IMG/VR virus record: IMGVR_UViG_3300025128_000068
Coordinates: 1 to 49,305 of that record
DNA: 49,305 nucleotides
Reading direction: 5' to 3' (one strand)
DNA from: a virus
This document shows positions 17,249-23,287 of this stretch, piece after piece. How positions within the stretch are numbered: position 1 is the stretch's first letter; the number at the start of each line of letters is the position of its first letter. The notes below the pieces were generated by a model that was not told where the DNA came from, did no database searches, and saw only the letters and a list, made by a program, of their open reading frames with translations. The position numbers were made by a program, and so were the translations under genes.

Positions 17249-18120
17249 TATGCTACCTCTTTCTTTTTAGTTTCTTGTGTTGGAATTGTATGATCAAATT
17301 TTTGCGTTACAGTACCGCTCTTAGTTGGCATTAACTTCGTTAATAACTTACCAAGATGAGGTTCTTCAATCGCATTAAGAAGACCACTTCTATCTTTAGC
17401 TGGATAATTATATTCATTGTCAGTATGACATATAAATTCACGCCATGTTTTACCCTGCTCATCTTTATTTATGTGCATGGTAATAACTTCATCAACAATG
17501 CCTGGTAATTCCCTGCCTGTTTTTGACCCTTCAATCTGTAAAGAATAAACGGTCTGATTAAATTCGTCTTGATATTCATCAAGTATGCCGACGAAAATAA
17601 TATTCTTGTTACGGATGTGCTGTAAATGTGTCAGCCAATCCATCATTTCACGGCCATGTAGACCGTAAACTGCAAAATTATTTATCTTGCCTGTTTTATC
17701 AGCATAAACTTCGTCTTGTTGTTTACACCAACGGAAACATAAACGGCCCGCAACAGTAATTGAATCAATAAACAATGTTGAATATTTACTTATTGCCTCT
17801 GCTGGATCGCCATGCTGCTGAACAAGATGTTTAAAATGTGCCTCTGAATAAGGCTGATTGTCTGCAAGACTTGGGTTAGGACCTCCGTAATAACATGCAA
17901 AGTCTCTAGCTTCTTGCCAAGTCTTAGGACGAATAGTATCACCTTTCCATCCACCGTTCTTTTCAAGGGCTAAATCACCTGCCTCAAAGTCCATAAATAA
18001 TGTCCCCTCGTCTGGTAATGTATAAAGAAGACTAGTTTTACCAACACCGGCTTTACCGGCAATGACAACCTTAGCTCCCTTATCTTCTCTTTGTCTTTCT
18101 GATGCTTTAATTATTTTCAT
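17248..18120 (-). CDS. Sak4/AAA_24-type RecA-fold ATPase, putative recombinase
   Basis: A 290-residue protein with Walker A GKAGVGKTS (22-30), an early acidic strand TLFMDFEAGDL, and Walker B STLFIDS with Asp119. The size and single RecA-fold core match Sak4-type phage recombinases, which catalyse strand annealing together with a DUF669-like SSB. The C-terminal ~40 residues are a disordered Lys/Thr-rich tail. It is followed without spacing by the DUF669-like gene, which supports the assignment. The start ATG at 18120 is preceded by AGAGAGG. Confidence 0.8.
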   Translation of the reverse strand: MKIIKASERQREDKGAKVVIAGKAGVGKTSLLYTLPDEGTLFMDFEAGDLALEKNGGWKGDTIRPKTWQEARDFACYYGGPNPSLADNQPYSEAHFKHLVQQHGDPAEAISKYSTLFIDSITVAGRLCFRWCKQQDEVYADKTGKINNFAVYGLHGREMMDWLTHLQHIRNKNIIFVGILDEYQDEFNQTVYSLQIEGSKTGRELPGIVDEVITMHINKDEQGKTWREFICHTDNEYNYPAKDRSGLLNAIEEPHLGKLLTKLMPTKSGTVTQKFDHTIPTQETKKKEVA

Positions 18121-18132
18121 AGTTTTACCTCT

Positions 18133-18384
18133 CTAATTAATTAAATTTTGATTTATGTTTATTAAATTTTTTTCATCATCTTCTTTAATTGGTTGAATGA
18201 TGATACGAACAGAAGGGAGGTGTATACCAGGTGTAAATTTGTCTTTGTCGAAGACATGCACAACCTCAATAGTTTTTTGCATTTTATTTTGACCAACAAA
18301 AGAACAACCACCCGCAATAAAAGCCTCCCCTAACGCAGAAAGAATATTTTCAATATCTTTCTTAGTCATGAGGTTTCTCCTCAA
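18133..18384 (-). CDS. Small protein of the recombination operon, unknown
   Basis: An 83-residue protein overlapping the end of the upstream gene by 23 bases. It contains an alpha/beta-like core (IENILSALGEAFIAGGCSF, then VEVVHVFDKD). A nearby alternative start is MTKKDIEN (18369), preceded by GAGAAAC. No catalytic motif is recognised. It is co-transcribed with the Sak4-like gene, so a replication accessory role is likely but unproven. Confidence 0.55.
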   Translation of the reverse strand: MRRNLMTKKDIENILSALGEAFIAGGCSFVGQNKMQKTIEVVHVFDKDKFTPGIHLPSVRIIIQPIKEDDEKNLININQNLIN

Positions 18385-18853
18385 TACTTATATAGTAATC
18401 AGGACCTTTAGCCTCAACTGTCCGTGCATCGTCAAGAATAAGACGGACTTTAGTTTCTGCATCCTTATACTTATTCTCTGGGATTTTAACAGTAACATCA
18501 GAAATATTTTTTGCGACTTCTGAGCCAAACTCTTTCGATATCTGGTCCAGTGCTTCCCACAATGTATTCGGTTCCCAAGTTACTGCCTTTCTTACAGTAG
18601 CTTTGACATTAAAACCTTCTTCGTCAAAAACTACTGTGCCTGTATCCTTGTTATCTCCTTTAAGCCGAGATTCAACACGCTGCCCGTATTTACGGTCGCA
18701 TGTTTTCTTCTCTAAGTTACGGAAAAATTCAGATACTCCTTTAAAATATTTACTTTGCTCATGTAAGTCTTTTAAAAGTTTTGGATCGTTTGCAATGTCA
18801 TCAATGTTTTTTGAATCCCAATCACTCACAATACCGTTCGCTAATCTTTTCAT
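18362..18853 (-). CDS. First gene of replication operon, conserved phage protein
   Basis: A 163-residue protein with ATG at 18853 and a GCGAGGTAGAG ribosome-binding site. It has a helical N-terminal half and a beta-rich middle (GTVVFDEEGFNVKATVRKAV), then WEPNTLWEALDQI, and ends in an acidic tail. Proteins of this build often precede Sak4 genes in phage recombination operons; I know of no assigned function. It is expressed from the divergent promoter region at 18908-18935, facing the XRE gene. Confidence 0.6.
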   Translation of the reverse strand: MKRLANGIVSDWDSKNIDDIANDPKLLKDLHEQSKYFKGVSEFFRNLEKKTCDRKYGQRVESRLKGDNKDTGTVVFDEEGFNVKATVRKAVTWEPNTLWEALDQISKEFGSEVAKNISDVTVKIPENKYKDAETKVRLILDDARTVEAKGPDYYISIEEKPHD

Positions 18854-18907
18854 TTCTCTACCTCGCTAATTAATTTATTTATCTAATTTACTTTTTACTT
18901 TATTTAC

Positions 18908-18935
18908 GCTATATATTGTTCCGTTTGTGAAACAA
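18908..18935 (-). promoter_or_regulatory. Leftward promoter of the replication operon
   Basis: On the minus strand TTGTTT (18935-18930) and TATAGC (18913-18908) are spaced 16 bases. This lies about 55 bases upstream of the first replication gene. The -35 overlaps the -35 of the rightward XRE promoter, a layout expected of a genetic switch. Confidence 0.45.
18923..18933. promoter_or_regulatory. Candidate operator palindrome in the switch
   Basis: GTTTGTGAAAC is an 11-bp palindrome centred on one base. It sits exactly across the two overlapping -35 elements, where a bound XRE repressor would affect both promoters. No binding has been shown; the position is the main argument. Confidence 0.45.
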
Positions 18936-18952
18936 CTATGGGAGTTTATACT
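18925..18952 (+). promoter_or_regulatory. Rightward promoter of the XRE gene, leaderless
   Basis: TTGTGA (18925-18930) and TATACT (18947-18952) are spaced 16 bases. The ATG at 18957 begins four bases after the -10, so transcription would start at or within the first codon, as for lambda cI from PRM. The spacer contains an ATGGGA box (18938-18943) shared with other promoters in the window. Confidence 0.5.
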
Positions 18953-18956
18953 ACAC

Positions 18957-19253
18957 ATGATAACCGCAAGTCAACTAAAATTTTCACGAAATATTTTAAG
19001 GTTATCCACAAGAGAGTTATGTGCTCTTTCCGGAGTATCGCCTGCGACTATATCAAGGGCTGAGAATGGAGCCGATGTCAAGTATTCGACTATTAAAAAA
19101 CTTGCCAAAGTTTTCGAGAGTAAGGGGATAACTTACCCGACTAGTAAGTCCTTAAAACACCAAGGAGTGCTCGTTGACTTTGATGATTCTCACAATCAAT
19201 CATGCGAAACCAAAAATTACCTGAGCGAAGGCTCTTATTTGTCACGCTCTTAA
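18957..19253 (+). CDS. XRE-family helix-turn-helix regulator
   Basis: A 98-residue protein from ATG 18957. Residues about 5-60 form the helix-turn-helix (QLKFSRNILRLSTRELCALSG, turn, VSPATISRAENG), followed by STIKKLAKVFESKGITY, a usual XRE layout, and HQGVLVDFDD. A GTG at 18927 would add ten residues but overlaps the promoter and lacks a ribosome-binding site, so I prefer 18957. It faces the replication operon across a 100-base switch region and probably controls both promoters. The recognition helix is intact. No integrase is seen, so it may be a timing regulator rather than a lysogeny repressor. Confidence 0.8.
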   Translation: MITASQLKFSRNILRLSTRELCALSGVSPATISRAENGADVKYSTIKKLAKVFESKGITYPTSKSLKHQGVLVDFDDSHNQSCETKNYLSEGSYLSRS

Positions 19254-19366
19254 TAAACATATTGATTATCTTTTCAAATTACATAACTGACGAAAATCAA
19301 AACCTAGTGTTTTTCGGTCGCCGTCGTGGTATTAATTCTGAAATAAGTTATTTAGTGGAGGATTAA
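19202..19366 (+). CDS. Small single-span membrane protein, possible
   Basis: A 54-residue frame from ATG 19202 to TAA 19366. It has a basic start (NQKLPERR), one hydrophobic segment (LLFVTLLINILIIFSNYI) and a charged tail. It overlaps the last 52 bases of the XRE gene in another frame and meets the convergent minus-strand gene at 19363. The overlap lowers confidence, but the membrane-protein pattern and codon use look genuine. Confidence 0.4.
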   Translation: MRNQKLPERRLLFVTLLINILIIFSNYITDENQNLVFFGRRRGINSEISYLVED

Positions 19367-19713
19367 TTTTCGTCGTCTTGATTAAAATCCATGTAAACAA
19401 CATTGTCTTCTCTTAATAGATCATCTTCCATTTCAAAAACAACATCATTATCATTCTCTGGCATGAAACCAGGCACGCCGGTAACATCAACTTCTTGCTG
19501 ACCATTAGCAATGGCTGCTGTGCATACTTGTAATAATGCAATGCCAGCCGCCTCACCTCTCTCCTCAATGAAGCGACTGATACATATCATTATGTTCATG
19601 ATAGCAACTTGACCAATAGAAAAATCTTCTTGCTGACTGTCTATAAGGTTCCTTGTTTCTATTGCAAGTTTTGTAAGGTCTGTAGGCCCTTTAGGCATTA
19701 GGAAAGACTTCAT
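19363..19713 (-). CDS. Small acidic phage protein, unknown
   Basis: A 116-residue protein if started at ATG 19713 (MKSFLMPKG); other starts are GTG 19746 and ATG 19698. It has a helical core (IGQVAIMNIMICISRFIEERG) with small residues after it (AGIALLQVCTAAIANGQQ) and a strongly acidic C-terminal third. It overlaps the end of the ribbon-helix-helix-like gene upstream, suggesting coupled translation. No family recognised. Confidence 0.6.
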   Translation of the reverse strand: MKSFLMPKGPTDLTKLAIETRNLIDSQQEDFSIGQVAIMNIMICISRFIEERGEAAGIALLQVCTAAIANGQQEVDVTGVPGFMPENDNDVVFEMEDDLLREDNVVYMDFNQDDEN

Positions 19714-19843
19714 CGTGTCTTTTCTCAATAATACCACCGAGCTCACGACCTATAGGTCTGTTTTCTTTTTCAGCAACCTTTTTTAACTTAGAATATAAAT
19801 CTACTCTAAGGGCTACACTTTTATATGATTCTTTATCTGGCAT
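19691..19843 (-). CDS. 50-residue ribbon-helix-helix-like regulator
   Basis: ATG 19843, preceded by GAGAGG at the right distance, opens a 50-codon frame. The protein starts MPDKESYKSVALRVDLYSKL and continues KKVAEKENRPIGRELGGIIE. A short beta strand (SVALRVD) followed by two helices with a Pro-Ile-Gly turn is the ribbon-helix-helix pattern of small DNA-binding repressors and antitoxins. It precedes and overlaps the acidic gene, so a toxin-antitoxin-like or autoregulated pair is possible, though the partner does not resemble a known toxin. Confidence 0.6.
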   Translation of the reverse strand: MPDKESYKSVALRVDLYSKLKKVAEKENRPIGRELGGIIEKRHDEVFPNA

Positions 19844-19898
19844 AATTTTACCTCTCTGTTAAGTTATGGAATATTATATAAACTATTAAATAAGATAA

Positions 19899-20102
19899 TC
19901 AAGCATTATTTGCAGCGTGCTTTAAACCCCAACATTTAAATGGACCGCATTGACCTTCATTGTCTTCAGGTAAACCAGCTCCACAATGCATACAAGTTTT
20001 AGACTCTATAGCAATTTGTCTTCTTTCTTCTTCTTCAGCTAATTCAGCTAGATGATCGTTTTCTGTCATCCAACATTCTTCGTAATCATTTTCATTTATC
20101 AT
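19899..20102 (-). CDS. Small Cys-rich, zinc-ribbon-like protein
   Basis: A 67-residue protein, acidic in its first half (ENDHLAELAEEEERR) with CMHCG and later CGPFKCWG giving two CxxC/CxxxxC pairs spaced by about 13 residues, likely one zinc site. ATG 20102 is preceded by GAAGGA. A well-formed promoter with an ATGGGA box lies just upstream. Function unknown; probably a small regulator or protein-interaction factor. Confidence 0.6.
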   Translation of the reverse strand: MINENDYEECWMTENDHLAELAEEEERRQIAIESKTCMHCGAGLPEDNEGQCGPFKCWGLKHAANNA

Positions 20103-20135
20103 AATTAAAATCCTTCGTTATTTAATTTATATATC

Positions 20136-20164
20136 TATATATATGTTCCCATATAATAAATCAA
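20136..20164 (-). promoter_or_regulatory. Leftward promoter with ATGGGA box in the spacer
   Basis: On the minus strand TTGATT (20164-20159) and TATATA (20141-20136) are 17 bases apart. The spacer holds ATGGGA (plus-strand TCCCAT at 20147-20152). The promoter serves the Cys-rich gene at 19899-20102 and probably the genes beyond it. Confidence 0.5.
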
Positions 20165-20173
20165 GATGTAATG

Positions 20174-20228
20174 TAAAAAAAATGAGGGCCGGCTATATTT
20201 TTAAAGAAGGAAAGGATGTCCGGCCCTC
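20174..20228 (-). terminator. Intrinsic terminator of the GcrA operon
   Basis: On the minus strand GAGGGCCGG (20228-20220) pairs perfectly with CCGGCCCTC (20192-20184), with a 27-base loop, followed by ATTTTTTTT (to 20175). It lies about 70 bases past the GcrA-like gene and just before the next leftward promoter, which is the expected place. Confidence 0.65.
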
Positions 20229-20298
20229 GCAACGAAGGAACCACAATTATATTGGGATACATAATCGTGGGAGCACCCCATATGTAGTATGTTCGCAA

Positions 20299-20529
20299 CT
20301 ATCCGTCAATAGATATTGGAGTTTTTTTCATAAAGTTATATGTAGGCATGGTAACTGTAGTTAAATGTGGTGGTCTGTGGGATGTTAAACCTAGTCTATG
20401 AATTTTTCCTATAACAGAATTTCTAGTAACATCACCAAAAATTATAGCTATTTCTTTAGCTGTTTTGCCTTCTGCCCATAATGTTTTTAATTTTTCAATG
20501 CGTTGATTATCCCAATGTATCCTTGTCAT
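20299..20529 (-). CDS. GcrA-domain cell-cycle-type transcription regulator
   Basis: A 76-residue protein. Residues 1-48 (IHWDNQRIEKLKTLWAEG, then TAKEIAIIF, then TRNSVIGKIHRLGL) match the N-terminal DNA-binding domain of GcrA, including the W...LWAEG...EIA...TRNxVIGKxHRLGL signature. GcrA is a factor of Alphaproteobacteria that binds sigma70 RNA polymerase and acts at methylated GANTC promoters. This version lacks most of the C-terminal sigma-interacting part, so it may compete with host GcrA or act alone. It is a strong clue to the host class. ATG 20529 has AAGGAGTAACG upstream. Confidence 0.8.
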   Translation of the reverse strand: MTRIHWDNQRIEKLKTLWAEGKTAKEIAIIFGDVTRNSVIGKIHRLGLTSHRPPHLTTVTMPTYNFMKKTPISIDG

Positions 20530-20552
20530 CGTTACTCCTTTGTTGCAAACAG

Positions 20553-20747
20553 TTAGTATATATTATTAGAAATGCGTGGACAACCTCTTTCCTCAACTTC
20601 GATTATTCTCATCATTCCATCCTCGTCATAGCCTGTGCCAATGTGAATTGGAACGCAGCCTGGATCATTCGTAGCAGTACAACCCACAAGAAAAGCAATA
20701 AAAAAATAAAAAATTAACACATTAATTATAATCTTTATCGCAAGCAT
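20553..20747 (-). CDS. Small lipoprotein
   Basis: A 64-residue protein with an N-terminal lipoprotein signal: hydrophobic IIINVLIFYFFIAF followed by the lipobox LVGC at residues 20-23. The mature part is short and polar, with three further cysteines. It would be lipidated at Cys23 and anchored in an envelope membrane. Roles to consider are superinfection exclusion or an outer-membrane spanin, but the gene lies among regulators rather than lysis genes. It overlaps the upstream gene by one base. Confidence 0.6.
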   Translation of the reverse strand: MLAIKIIINVLIFYFFIAFLVGCTATNDPGCVPIHIGTGYDEDGMMRIIEVEERGCPRISNNIY

Positions 20748-20917
20748 TATCTCTTCCTTTGGTAGATATCAATGAGCCTGTTAAGAACAAACAATACATC
20801 CTTATCGTTTTTCCAATAATGTCTCATGTTGGTGCCATCGCTCTTGCTAATCATTATATAAAGATCGTTGACCTCAACAATTGTATCATCATCGTTCACT
20901 TTAACTTCTTCTGTCAT
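20747..20917 (-). CDS. Small acidic protein, unknown
   Basis: A 56-residue protein from ATG 20917 (MTEEVKVNDDD); the frame could also start at 20932 with GTG-like context, but a GGGAG site lies upstream of both. It has a predicted strand (IVEVNDLYIMIS) and a helix (VLFVLNRLIDIYQ). No family recognised. Upstream is a GC-rich, structured gap. Confidence 0.5.
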   Translation of the reverse strand: MTEEVKVNDDDTIVEVNDLYIMISKSDGTNMRHYWKNDKDVLFVLNRLIDIYQRKR

Positions 20918-20948
20918 TGCGTAAACTCCCACTTTAAACCTCGCCTTG

Positions 20949-21028
20949 CTGTGCTGTGCTGTGCAACGCTATGCGTGGCAATGGTGGGCAGTGGGTTGCC
21001 GTGATTTGCAGGGCCCCGCCTAGCACAG
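20949..21028. ncRNA. GC-rich structured gap, candidate RNA element
   Basis: This ~80-base stretch is far richer in G and C than its surroundings. CTGTGCT (20954-20960, also 20949-20955) pairs with AGCACAG (21022-21028); inside are GGCAA...TTGCC arms and the palindrome GGGGCCC. CTGTG is repeated in tandem. It has a 7-bp closing stem like a tRNA but no T-arm or anticodon arm that I can draw. It may be an RNA leader of the 20747-20917 gene or a separate small RNA. Confidence 0.35.
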
Positions 21029-21247
21029 TTATATCTTTAATTGTTCCCATTTAAACTCCTTCGCTTTTTTCCTTGCCAGCGATTTTGTTTTCGCTGTACC
21101 TATGCAGACCCATCGACCTGAGTACCAGGACCAATGAGGCCAATCTTCTAATCTTAACTTAACCCAAATATTATATATGTCATCATATGGTCTTTTTCTT
21201 AACTCAATAACTTTTGGCTCTACGAACGCTTTCTTTTTACTTGCCAT
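21029..21247 (-). CDS. Small basic Trp-rich protein, unknown
   Basis: A 72-residue basic protein with five tryptophans, three of them in DWPHWSWYSGRW. It overlaps the upstream gene by 28 bases. The alternation of aromatic and basic residues suggests a compact beta fold with nucleic-acid or protein binding, but no family is recognised. Confidence 0.55.
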   Translation of the reverse strand: MASKKKAFVEPKVIELRKRPYDDIYNIWVKLRLEDWPHWSWYSGRWVCIGTAKTKSLARKKAKEFKWEQLKI

Positions 21248-21795
21248 TTATTTACCTTATACTTTCCAAATGGTCCTTTCCTATCTGGTCTGTAATCGCC
21301 CAAGCCAATTCTTTTTCCTGCGTCGTCTATAATATCCCGCATTAAGTTTACGGAAATAATATCTGTATCAAGTGTTGCATCAAATTCCAACTGCCAATCG
21401 TTAAATTTAGGTCTATATGCCAAGATACGACCTCCTGTTGCCGGTATCCTTACGGGTCTCTCGTCAACTTCCCATCCCTTTGTTTTAATAGGTATCATAA
21501 TACCTTTAATATCAAAACAAGATGGAATCATAGATTTTTGCATTGTTGTTACTGATCTGTTTTTAATTTTATGAAACCGACCGCCCTCTATAATACTTGC
21601 TAATATGTTTGGCTGAGGAATACATGCTTTCTTTTTATCCATGTATAACTTCTCTTCAGCTGTTTCTTGAGGTGTTAAAGGCTCTCCTCTATTGTTAGAG
21701 CTAACTCCGGTGGTTGCAGCAAGAGCTGCTTTATCTGTAAATTTATTGCATATCAATGGTGTAATACCATTAATGGTTATTTTTATATCTAACAT
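21220..21795 (-). CDS. Conserved phage protein with GLGDYRP...GPFGKY signature
   Basis: A 191-residue protein. It starts with a beta strand (LDIKITINGITPLICNKF), has PQPNILASIIEGGR in the middle and ends with GLGDYRPDRKGPFGKYKV followed by a basic tail. I recall phage and mobile-element proteins with the same GISPLL... start and LGDFRP...GPFG end that have no assigned function. The alternating strand/helix pattern with a Gly-rich loop is reminiscent of ferredoxin-like RAMP folds, which is speculation. SD GAGGAGAGAC precedes ATG 21795. Confidence 0.65.
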   Translation of the reverse strand: MLDIKITINGITPLICNKFTDKAALAATTGVSSNNRGEPLTPQETAEEKLYMDKKKACIPQPNILASIIEGGRFHKIKNRSVTTMQKSMIPSCFDIKGIMIPIKTKGWEVDERPVRIPATGGRILAYRPKFNDWQLEFDATLDTDIISVNLMRDIIDDAGKRIGLGDYRPDRKGPFGKYKVNKWQVKRKRS

Positions 21796-21809
21796 GTCTC
21801 TCCTCTACG

Positions 21810-22043
21810 CTAGTGTAGCGTGTCTTTTTTTAGTGATAAAAGAATATACTCGTTTTGAACAACTTTATATAAATTCATAAGGCTCTCTGCTTTTTCTTCA
21901 TTAAAGATACCTCTGCATAGCTCGTTCTCAAGCTCTTTAGAATAAAGCCTTATTGCAGTAGCAAGAGAAGCCATAGCTTCTTCCTCACTAGTTGCAATTG
22001 GTAGAAATTTGATATCATCTGACATTTTCTGCATTATAATCAT
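21810..22043 (-). CDS. Small helical protein, unknown
   Basis: A 77-residue mostly helical protein (SEEEAMASLATAIRLYSKEL). Its ATG overlaps the stop of the upstream gene (ATGA-type) and has AAGGGAC upstream. No membrane segment or motif. Part of the 20.3-23.0 kb leftward operon. Confidence 0.55.
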   Translation of the reverse strand: MIIMQKMSDDIKFLPIATSEEEAMASLATAIRLYSKELENELCRGIFNEEKAESLMNLYKVVQNEYILLSLKKDTLH

Positions 22044-22282
22044 ATTTGTCCCTTTTTCACAAATGTTGGATGAATTAATAGTATTTCGTGATCAATAATT
22101 TCCTTGCCGTATTTTGGATGCCACTCGACTTCCTCTTTAACAAAATCATCAGAGGTGCCGTCGTCGAAGAACGGAGCAAACAACTTTCTATAAGTCGAGC
22201 CGTCGTCCTTTTTAAAAGTTACCAGGACTCCAAAGACTTTATCGTTAGGGTCTGGGTTGATGTCTAGAACTTTTATCGTCAT
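22040..22282 (-). CDS. Small beta-rich protein, unknown
   Basis: An 80-residue protein (MTIKVLDINPDPNDKVFGVL, then VTFKKDDGSTYRKL). It is directly adjacent to the SNase gene stop and overlaps the next gene. The N-terminal sequence looks like a small beta sandwich or ubiquitin-like fold. No family recognised. Confidence 0.55.
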   Translation of the reverse strand: MTIKVLDINPDPNDKVFGVLVTFKKDDGSTYRKLFAPFFDDGTSDDFVKEEVEWHPKYGKEIIDHEILLIHPTFVKKGQI

Positions 22283-22669
22283 TTAATAATCTCCCCATAC
22301 TTTTGTTTTCGTTCCACCGTGATATTCAACAGCATGACCTTCTTTAATAAGAATTTGACAAATATCCTGGCCATCTTCTGTATATGGTATAGCCAATATT
22401 CTGCCGTATTTTCCTTTACCAAATGATTTAATCTTTAATTTTTGTCCGCACAACTCTTTTAATCGTACTGACGCTTTTTTGCCTAACGCTTTTTCAGCTA
22501 GGTCTCTAGTTCTTGATTCTGGTGTATCAATACCAGCTAAACGACATCTCTGTTTGTGCAGCTTAACATTAAAACCAAGATCAATAGTAATATCTATAGT
22601 ATCGCCATCGACTACTCTTTCTAATTCAGCATGATATACAAATGCTTCAACTTTTTGTTTTTTGCTCAT
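22283..22669 (-). CDS. SNase-family (thermonuclease-like) nuclease
   Basis: A 128-residue protein with the staphylococcal nuclease fold signature: RVVDGDTIDI (Asp21 and Asp23 in the calcium-binding loop), RLAGIDTPES with Arg43, Asp48 and Glu51 as expected catalytic or metal positions, KYGR with Arg90, and ICQILIKEGHAVEYHGG at the end. All key positions are present, so it should be active on DNA or RNA. There is no signal peptide, so it acts in the cytoplasm, perhaps in host-DNA degradation or nucleotide salvage. AAGGGAAG precedes ATG 22669. Confidence 0.85.
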   Translation of the reverse strand: MSKKQKVEAFVYHAELERVVDGDTIDITIDLGFNVKLHKQRCRLAGIDTPESRTRDLAEKALGKKASVRLKELCGQKLKIKSFGKGKYGRILAIPYTEDGQDICQILIKEGHAVEYHGGTKTKVWGDY

Positions 22670-22775
22670 TTTCTTCCCTTTGAAAACTATATGTTGGTAA
22701 TGAAACTTTTAAACCTTTTCGTTTAAAGTGTGCCTGTGATATTTTAATCTTTTTTATTAAGTGATAATCTTTCAT
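22647..22775 (-). CDS. Possible 42-residue basic protein, low confidence
   Basis: ATG 22775 to TGA 22647 encodes a 42-residue basic protein (ISQAHFKRKGLKVSLPTYSF) that fills the 74-base gap between two accepted genes, overlapping both. No ribosome-binding site is seen, so it may be read by coupling or be chance. Confidence 0.25.
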   Translation of the reverse strand: MKDYHLIKKIKISQAHFKRKGLKVSLPTYSFQREENEQKTKS

Positions 22776-22971
22776 ATTTTGTGCCATCCTCGCTTTTTAA
22801 AACTGTTTTTCTGCCACATTGTAAAATGTAGTGAGCTTTTAAAGGGTCCATATCGTGAATAAAATCAACTGCCTTGTCTTTTAACTCTTCATTATCTTTT
22901 GCATAAAATGAAGTTACCATTTCAACATTTATTAATAATTTTACACTATATTCTTTATCTTCCTTTACCAT
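22744..22971 (-). CDS. Small protein, probably leaderless, unknown
   Basis: A 75-residue protein from ATG 22971 (MVKEDKEYSVKLLINVEMVT). The frame is open further upstream to GTG 23040, where it would add a hydrophobic segment, but no ribosome-binding site serves that start or the one at 22983. A promoter at 22979-23007 would instead start transcription at the 22971 ATG. The product is alpha/beta with AVDFIHDMDPLKAHYIL. It is the first gene of the leftward 20.3-23.0 kb operon. Confidence 0.55.
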   Translation of the reverse strand: MVKEDKEYSVKLLINVEMVTSFYAKDNEELKDKAVDFIHDMDPLKAHYILQCGRKTVLKSEDGTKYERLSLNKKD

Positions 22972-22978
22972 GAAGAAT

Positions 22979-23007
22979 GTCATAGCATGGGAAAATATCC
23001 AAGTAAA
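22979..23007 (-). promoter_or_regulatory. Leftward promoter with ATGGGA-type box in the spacer
   Basis: On the minus strand TTTACT (23007-23002) and TATGAC (22984-22979) are spaced 17 bases, and the spacer holds TCCCAT in this orientation (ATGGGA on the plus strand, 22987-22992). The first base of the ATG at 22971 is eight bases beyond the -10, predicting a leaderless message. Confidence 0.45.
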
Positions 23008-23027
23008 GAAAAAAATATATTTAATAA

Positions 23028-23215
23028 AGTGCTTGACCACTTGACCACTTGCTCATTGGGCTAGTTGAGCAGTGAGCTAGCACTCTTCTTTATAAGTTGT
23101 TGTTTTATATAGATAAAAAAAAGTGCTTGTCCACTAGCTCAATCAGGGTCTTTTAAGGTGAGCAAGCAGATTAAGTTATTGAAAAACAAGCAAATATTCA
23201 GCTTGTCCAGGTTGC
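23028..23215. repeat. Repeat-rich gap before terS, candidate packaging site
   Basis: This gene-free stretch holds AGTGCTTGACCACT (23028-23041) and a near copy AGTGCTTGTCCACT (from about 23119), a tandem TTGACCAC pair, a third related CTTGTCCA near 23202, and interleaved GCTCA/TGAGC inverted pairs (23051-23085) plus CTAG-type palindromes. It lies directly upstream of the small terminase gene. Small terminases bind repeats near their own gene to mark packaging starts, so a pac or cos function is plausible but unproven. Confidence 0.45.
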
Positions 23216-23235
23216 CTATATAATATATATATGTA

Positions 23236-23258
23236 GGGGTGGGCTAACGCCCCACCCC
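23236..23258. other. Strong GC hairpin in the terS leader
   Basis: GGGGTGGG (23236-23243) and CCCACCCC (23251-23258) form a perfect 8-bp stem with a 7-base loop. There is no T-run beyond it on either strand. It sits 30 bases before the terS start and could limit readthrough, shape the message leader or be part of the packaging site. Confidence 0.55.
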
Positions 23259-23287
23259 CTTACAAACATTAACGCTAGGTGATCAAC

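Noticed and set aside
18957-19253. Evidence for a temperate lifestyle
   Set aside because: An XRE regulator and a switch-like promoter region are present, but no integrase, excisionase or attachment site is found in the window.
20143-20364. 73-residue plus-strand frame over the terminator
   Set aside because: It covers the leftward promoter, the terminator hairpin and the end of the GcrA-like gene, and lacks a ribosome-binding site.
20949-21028. tRNA gene
   Set aside because: A 7-bp closing stem exists, but no T-loop, D-arm or anticodon arm can be drawn; kept only as a structured element.
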